The notes under the pieces are model-generated. The model had not been told where the DNA came from and made no database searches. It worked only from the letters and a program-made list of their open reading frames with translations. The translations under genes and the position numbers were made by a program. This document shows positions 60,041 to 64,000 of a stretch of 64,000 bases of DNA, piece by piece. Source of the stretch: Methanoregula sp. Lineage in GTDB: Archaea > Halobacteriota > Methanomicrobia > Methanomicrobiales > Methanospirillaceae. The number at the start of each line of letters is the position of its first letter. Position 1 is the stretch's first letter. Location of the stretch: NCBI GenBank assembly GCA_026394605.1, contig JAPKXY010000051.1, forward strand, positions 1 through 64,000, in the 5' to 3' direction.

Positions 60041-62107
60041 TTATTGTTGTTTTTCCTTCATAGAGCACATGCCGGAGTGCCTGCAGATAGTGCCCACTGC
60101 CTTGAATGCATCCTCGAGATCCGGGAAGTTGGGGATGTTGGCGTCCCGCAGGATCCGCAGCGGTGTCTTCATTGAGTCGCCGCCAATCATGCATCCCACG
60201 ATCATTTTGCGGGTGTGCTTTGAGAAGCGCACAAGTTCATTTGCAACCTGGATAGGATCGGAGAGCGCAGACGGAACCGTGATCACAAAAGCGATGTCCC
60301 AGGAATCCTGGTTTCTGATCATGACATCGAATGCGCGGGTGAAGCGTTCGGCACTCGAATCACCAACGATATCAATGGGGTTCTCATGGCTCCAGTCCGC
60401 GGGTAAGACTGCATCGAGGTCTGCGATGAGTGTGGGCGGAAATTCGATTAATTCGATGCCGAACCGTTCAGCATAGTCCGACGAGAGCACAGCAAACCCG
60501 CCGGCGTTCGTGATCACGACCGCCCGGACTCCTTTGGGGTAGCCTTCGGAGGAGAGGAGCTCCGCTGCCTGGAATGCTTCACGAATTGACTGTACTGGTA
60601 TGACACCCACCTGACGGAATGCTGCCATATATACTTCATGACTTCCGGCTAGGGAACCGGTATGAGAAGATGCCGCTTTCTGCCCTCTCTTTGATGCGCC
60701 GGATTTGATCGCAATAATGGGTTTTACGGGCGTTATGGGCCTGACAATATCCATAAACCGTTTCCCATCACGGATCTGCTCGATGTACAGGATGATCGCG
60801 TTCGTATTTGGCTGAGCCCCCGCATATTCGATGAAATCCTCAAAGGTGAGGTCTGCCTGGTTGCCTACACTAATCACGGCGGAAAACCCAATCTCCTCCG
60901 GGAGGCTCCAGTCAACAATTGTCGTTATGATTGCACCACTCTGGGAGATGAATGCAATCTTCCCGGGCTTTGGGGAAACAGGATCAAACGTCGTATTAAT
61001 CCCCTGCAGGGGAAGCATAAGTCCAAGGCAGTTCGGACCCATGATCCGTATGCCGTACCGGTGGGCAGCCGCAATTACATTCCTCTCGAGGTCTTCTCCT
61101 CCAGGGCCGCTCTCACGGAAGCCGGAAGATATAATGATTGCGAGCGGGATGCCCTTACTACCTGCCTCCTCGATGATCTGCGGGACGATTTGGGCGGGAA
61201 CTGCCACAACGGCGACATCGACCGATCCGGGGATTGAATTGAGCGAATGAAATGCCTTCCTGCCAAGGATCATAGGGTGTTTTAAGTTTACCGGATATAA
61301 TGCACCGGGGAAGGCGAGAAGGTTTCTTGTGATCGCATAGCCCACTTTGGTGGGCTCCGGGGATGCGCCGACCACAGCAATTGACTTGATATTCAACAGT
61401 CCTGATATCGCCCCTTTTTGAGGTCTGGGAGGTGTCTTCTGCTCACTATCATCGCTGATGTAAAACCGCGCATCCACCGCGCAGCCCCCGTGTTCATACA
61501 GGACGACAGGGTTGATGTCAAATTCAACAATATCAGGGCGCGTGACAAAAAGGTGTATGATTGCGTCAATCATCCCAATCAGCGCCTGCTCGTCCCGCGC
61601 AGGCTCCCCGCGAAACCCAGCGATGAGCGGGTAACCGTGGAGTTCATGGATCATTGTCTTGATTTCTTCGCGTTCAATCGGGAGGACACGGGTTGTTGCG
61701 TCCCTGAGCAATTCGACGAACGTACCGCCAATCCCTACCGTGATTACCTTTCCAAATGAAGGGTCCGTCCTTCCGCCGATGATCAGTTCAAGCCCCTCCG
61801 GGAGCTGCTGTTCGACTATCACCCCTTCAATCACCGCTGAATTATTGAAGGATGCCACATGTTTCAGGATCGTAGCATATGCCCTGCTTGCTTCGTTTGC
61901 ATTTCTGATGTTTACGATGACCCCCCCCGCGTCGCTTTTATGGACAATCTGCGGTGAGATGATCTTGAACACGACCGGATACCCGATCCGATCAGCCGCT
62001 TCAGCCGCCTCAGCTGCGGATGTACTCATCTCATAGCGGGGGACAGGAATCCCGGAGGCTTTCAAAAGTTCATACCCCTCTGCTTCACGGATGAGTGTGC
62101 GTGACAT
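60041..62107 (-). CDS. ADP-forming acyl-CoA synthetase with ATP-grasp domain first
   Basis: The 688-aa protein has an N-terminal ATP-grasp domain (about 1-225, FEINPV-type end FDINPVVLY) followed by a CoA-binding Rossmann domain (IAVVGASPEPTKVGYAI) and two succinyl-CoA-ligase-like domains. The conserved phosphohistidine region SSHTGSLAGSHEVY is present. These synthetases convert acyl-CoA, ADP and phosphate to acid, CoA and ATP, or acetylate targets. The usual order is CoA-binding alpha part first and ATP-grasp beta part last; here they are reversed. The acyl substrate is unknown. Confidence 0.85.
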   Translation of the reverse strand: MSRTLIREAEGYELLKASGIPVPRYEMSTSAAEAAEAADRIGYPVVFKIISPQIVHKSDAGGVIVNIRNANEASRAYATILKHVASFNNSAVIEGVIVEQQLPEGLELIIGGRTDPSFGKVITVGIGGTFVELLRDATTRVLPIEREEIKTMIHELHGYPLIAGFRGEPARDEQALIGMIDAIIHLFVTRPDIVEFDINPVVLYEHGGCAVDARFYISDDSEQKTPPRPQKGAISGLLNIKSIAVVGASPEPTKVGYAITRNLLAFPGALYPVNLKHPMILGRKAFHSLNSIPGSVDVAVVAVPAQIVPQIIEEAGSKGIPLAIIISSGFRESGPGGEDLERNVIAAAHRYGIRIMGPNCLGLMLPLQGINTTFDPVSPKPGKIAFISQSGAIITTIVDWSLPEEIGFSAVISVGNQADLTFEDFIEYAGAQPNTNAIILYIEQIRDGKRFMDIVRPITPVKPIIAIKSGASKRGQKAASSHTGSLAGSHEVYMAAFRQVGVIPVQSIREAFQAAELLSSEGYPKGVRAVVITNAGGFAVLSSDYAERFGIELIEFPPTLIADLDAVLPADWSHENPIDIVGDSSAERFTRAFDVMIRNQDSWDIAFVITVPSALSDPIQVANELVRFSKHTRKMIVGCMIGGDSMKTPLRILRDANIPNFPDLEDAFKAVGTICRHSGMCSMKEKQQ

Positions 62108-62179
62108 CGCTTCTTTTCAGCTCCACACTACAAATCTTTGCAGGGTTGATTAAGAGCATTGCTATAAAAAAAAGAGACA

Positions 62180-63289
62180 TCAATATCCGTAAGGGCGGTT
62201 TTCCCTCAGGCATTGCGCCATATCTGCCATGACAGGAAAAATGTCACCCTCAGTCTCGAACCGGTTACGCATCAGCTCCGCAAGGCTGCCGCGTTCGATC
62301 CGTTTTTGTATCACCGGCAGGTAGGCACGCTCATCACTGGTTGCATGCTGCCATGCCATTTCATACATCTGGTCAAGCTCAGGTCGCAGTGCAGCAGTGC
62401 CATCCCGTATGATTTCATCCAGGAGTGAAAGCAGTACATCGCGGTCAGTGGGCACGCGCAGACTCCGGCAGCGCAGGAGAGCCTTAATGAAAGCACACAC
62501 TGCCATATCCGAACGGACGCATTCCTGTTCGTCCAGTGCTTTAATCTCCAGACAGCTGCGGGAAAACCTGATGATGGCACCGCCGGAGTTCACCCATTCT
62601 TGACAGAGAATATCTGCACCGCGGGACCTGAGCGCGCAAAAGATCTCCTTTTGCATCGATGTATAGTCTTCGATTGACGTGATTTTTTCGGGAATGATCC
62701 TATCACAGATAAGCGGGACTCCCTCCTGATTTTTACGGTAATATATGAGGCGGTTGTCAGCATATCCTGTTAACCTTCCTTCCACCATCGGTGAAGAGGC
62801 GGTGACCGCGACAAGGTAGGGCAAGAGCGAACGGACGCGGTTATACATCTGCACCAGATCCCTTTCGCGGCTGTATGAGAGATTGATCTGGAGCGCCTGA
62901 ATGTTCAGCCATCCGTGCTGCTGAATATCAAAGAGCCGGTTATAGACGTCATAATATTCGCTTTCATCGTGATCCCAGACCGCGGTTCTGTCAAGGGTAA
63001 GGGTCGGGTGCATGCCAAGCCCGAGAAGGTTGTAGTTATCGCGGAATATATGGTAGAATTTCTGGATGCCATGATAGACCTGCTGTTCAAGAGCTGCAAG
63101 GGTATGTTCCGGTCTTTTCGGAATGAATTCAAGCACTGTTTTTTGCAGCTCTTTGCCTATTTTCACATCGCCAAAGAGGATTTCGTTTTTCACTCTCCCG
63201 CAGATCTTTTTGATAATCTGGTCAGACACCGGCAGAGGGTTGAACTGGGTGTCATTGATCGAATACTCGTGTTCAGTACCGATTGTCAT
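62180..63289 (-). CDS. GCS2-family glutamate-cysteine ligase-like protein
   Basis: The 369-aa protein has features of the GCS2 (YbdK-like carboxylate-amine ligase) family: TIGTEHEYSIND at the N-terminus, LGLGMHPTLT, NIQALQINLSYS and a later ALRSRGADIL segment. Family members join a gamma-carboxyl of glutamate to an amine. It lies 70 bp downstream of the truncated ATP-grasp gene on the same strand. The pair could make a gamma-glutamyl or small peptide product. Catalytic residues beyond the N-terminal Glu-His region cannot be fixed by eye. Confidence 0.82.
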   Translation of the reverse strand: MTIGTEHEYSINDTQFNPLPVSDQIIKKICGRVKNEILFGDVKIGKELQKTVLEFIPKRPEHTLAALEQQVYHGIQKFYHIFRDNYNLLGLGMHPTLTLDRTAVWDHDESEYYDVYNRLFDIQQHGWLNIQALQINLSYSRERDLVQMYNRVRSLLPYLVAVTASSPMVEGRLTGYADNRLIYYRKNQEGVPLICDRIIPEKITSIEDYTSMQKEIFCALRSRGADILCQEWVNSGGAIIRFSRSCLEIKALDEQECVRSDMAVCAFIKALLRCRSLRVPTDRDVLLSLLDEIIRDGTAALRPELDQMYEMAWQHATSDERAYLPVIQKRIERGSLAELMRNRFETEGDIFPVMADMAQCLRENRPYGY

Positions 63290-63359
63290 AGGAAGAACGT
63301 GTACGCCCCGTAAACTCTCCTAGGTCTACCGTTTCCGGTTCTATGGTCAGGCAGGGACA

Positions 63360-64000
63360 TCATGTCCGCAGGAGATGTGAGACAATGGTTTGATAGACCA
63401 ATGGGTAGCATGTGTCTTCTCCGCTTTCGAGCGAAGGATTATCGTTTACCTCAATGACGTAGGCATCCCCGTTGTTATTTTTTATATCCACCCCGTACAA
63501 CCCGCTCCCAATCGCGTTTGCCGCGTCGATCCCGAGCTGTATAACCGGGGGCGGTACACAATCCGGTGGCACACTCTCAACTCCGCAATAGATGAGGTGC
63601 CCGTTCACTGAAGCTTGGATCTTGAATGTCACCGAAGGAATCGTGTACTTGCACGCATAGAGGAGTTTTCCGTCAAGCACACCGATACGCCAGTCATATT
63701 TGCTCTCGATAAACTGCTGCACCACGATCCAGTCGGACATCTTGATGAACCGACGCGCCACCTTGAAAAATTCCGCAACGCTGTGGACCTTCTCAACACG
63801 CAGGGAGAATGAAGTGGACGGTTCTTTGACCACGAGCGGAGACCCCATCTCATCGAACAGGTGCGACACGTGCTCTACCGAAAGATCATTGCGGGACAAG
63901 AAGATGGTCTTGGGGAGCGAAACGCTCTTTTTCATCAAATGAGAGTACATGTTGATTTTATCGGAGCAGATCTGGATCGATTCCGAGTCATCGATCACCG
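63360..64000 (-). CDS. RimK-like ATP-grasp ligase, truncated at the window edge
   Basis: At least 212 residues of an ATP-grasp enzyme are visible; the 5' end lies beyond base 64000, and the GTG at 63998 is probably internal. The visible part has SPLVVKEPSTSFS, VVQQFIESKYDWRIGVLDGKLLYA, GLYGVDIKNNNGDAYVIEVNDNPSLE, with the metal-binding Asp, Glu and Asn of the RimK/GshB fold. It probably ligates an amino acid to a carboxylate. It is followed immediately by the GCS2-family gene. Confidence 0.85.
   Translation of the reverse strand, partial: VIDDSESIQICSDKINMYSHLMKKSVSLPKTIFLSRNDLSVEHVSHLFDEMGSPLVVKEPSTSFSLRVEKVHSVAEFFKVARRFIKMSDWIVVQQFIESKYDWRIGVLDGKLLYACKYTIPSVTFKIQASVNGHLIYCGVESVPPDCVPPPVIQLGIDAANAIGSGLYGVDIKNNNGDAYVIEVNDNPSLESGEDTCYPLVYQTIVSHLLRT

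Overview
The window looks like a chromosomal segment of a methanogenic archaeon, most probably of the order Methanomicrobiales (Methanoregula/Methanosphaerula-like). This rests on gene content, not on a database search. It carries archaeal information-processing genes (MCM, two RFC-type small subunits, TBP, NMD3, LSm, Taw2, Lhr, an RPA-associated OB protein), methanogen cofactor genes (MptD for methanopterin, archaeal pantoate kinase and phosphopantothenate synthetase, bifunctional FBP aldolase/phosphatase), a methanogenesis-marker-8 protein, and a DUF3821 surface protein of the type seen in Methanomicrobiales. No insertion sequence, CRISPR array, rRNA or integrase was seen. One tRNA gene, tRNA-Leu(CAG), is present.

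Layout. 0-5.7 kb: a hairpin-rich left edge, a membrane glycosyltransferase, DUF99, rubredoxin, a type IV pilin-like protein, a soluble TPR protein and an AIR-synthase-related protein. 5.8-16.9 kb: a long, tightly packed minus-strand block: RFC small subunit, MCM, MptD, TatD-like hydrolase, DUF424, NMD3, Taw2, CoaBC, pantoate kinase, phosphopantothenate synthetase, a divergent second RFC subunit and a methyltransferase. 17-19.9 kb: three exported proteins (DUF3821, membrane TPR, transglutaminase-like lipoprotein). 19.9-24.1 kb: RPA-associated protein, metallophosphoesterase and Lhr helicase. 24.3-25.1 kb: TBP and tRNA-Leu. 25.1-32.2 kb: a sulfur and cofactor hub with a fused APS-reductase-like/cysteine desulfurase protein, MoaE, MoaD, a MoeB-type E1 enzyme, LarE, FdhD and NadA. 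32.3-41.3 kb: MscL with a duplicated terminator, a giant TPR protein of about 2,440 residues, and a DnaJ-TM-TPR protein. 41.5-52.6 kb: marker 8, a DUF1624 acyltransferase-like protein, adenine deaminase, small proteins, a RecJ-like DHH protein, RNase Z, a TIM-barrel protein, a UPF0200 kinase-like protein, a radical SAM activase and ThiC. 52.8-58.2 kb: CDC48, Hsp20, FBP aldolase/phosphatase, LSm, a Cys-rich winged-helix protein and a membrane protein. 58.3-64 kb: a receiver-PAS-PAS-diadenylate cyclase fusion, an ADP-forming acyl-CoA synthetase with swapped domains, and a GCS2-family ligase beside a truncated ATP-grasp ligase.

The most interesting items are: (1) the sensory c-di-AMP synthase candidate at 58.3-60.0 kb, with a degenerate receiver; (2) the TPR solenoid of about 69 repeats with its DnaJ-TPR membrane neighbour; (3) the fusion of a PAPS/APS-reductase-like enzyme to a cysteine desulfurase, next to a MoeB-MoaD-MoaE set; (4) the GCS2 plus ATP-grasp pair; and (5) a cluster of perfect hairpins, including a possible three-way junction, at the left edge.
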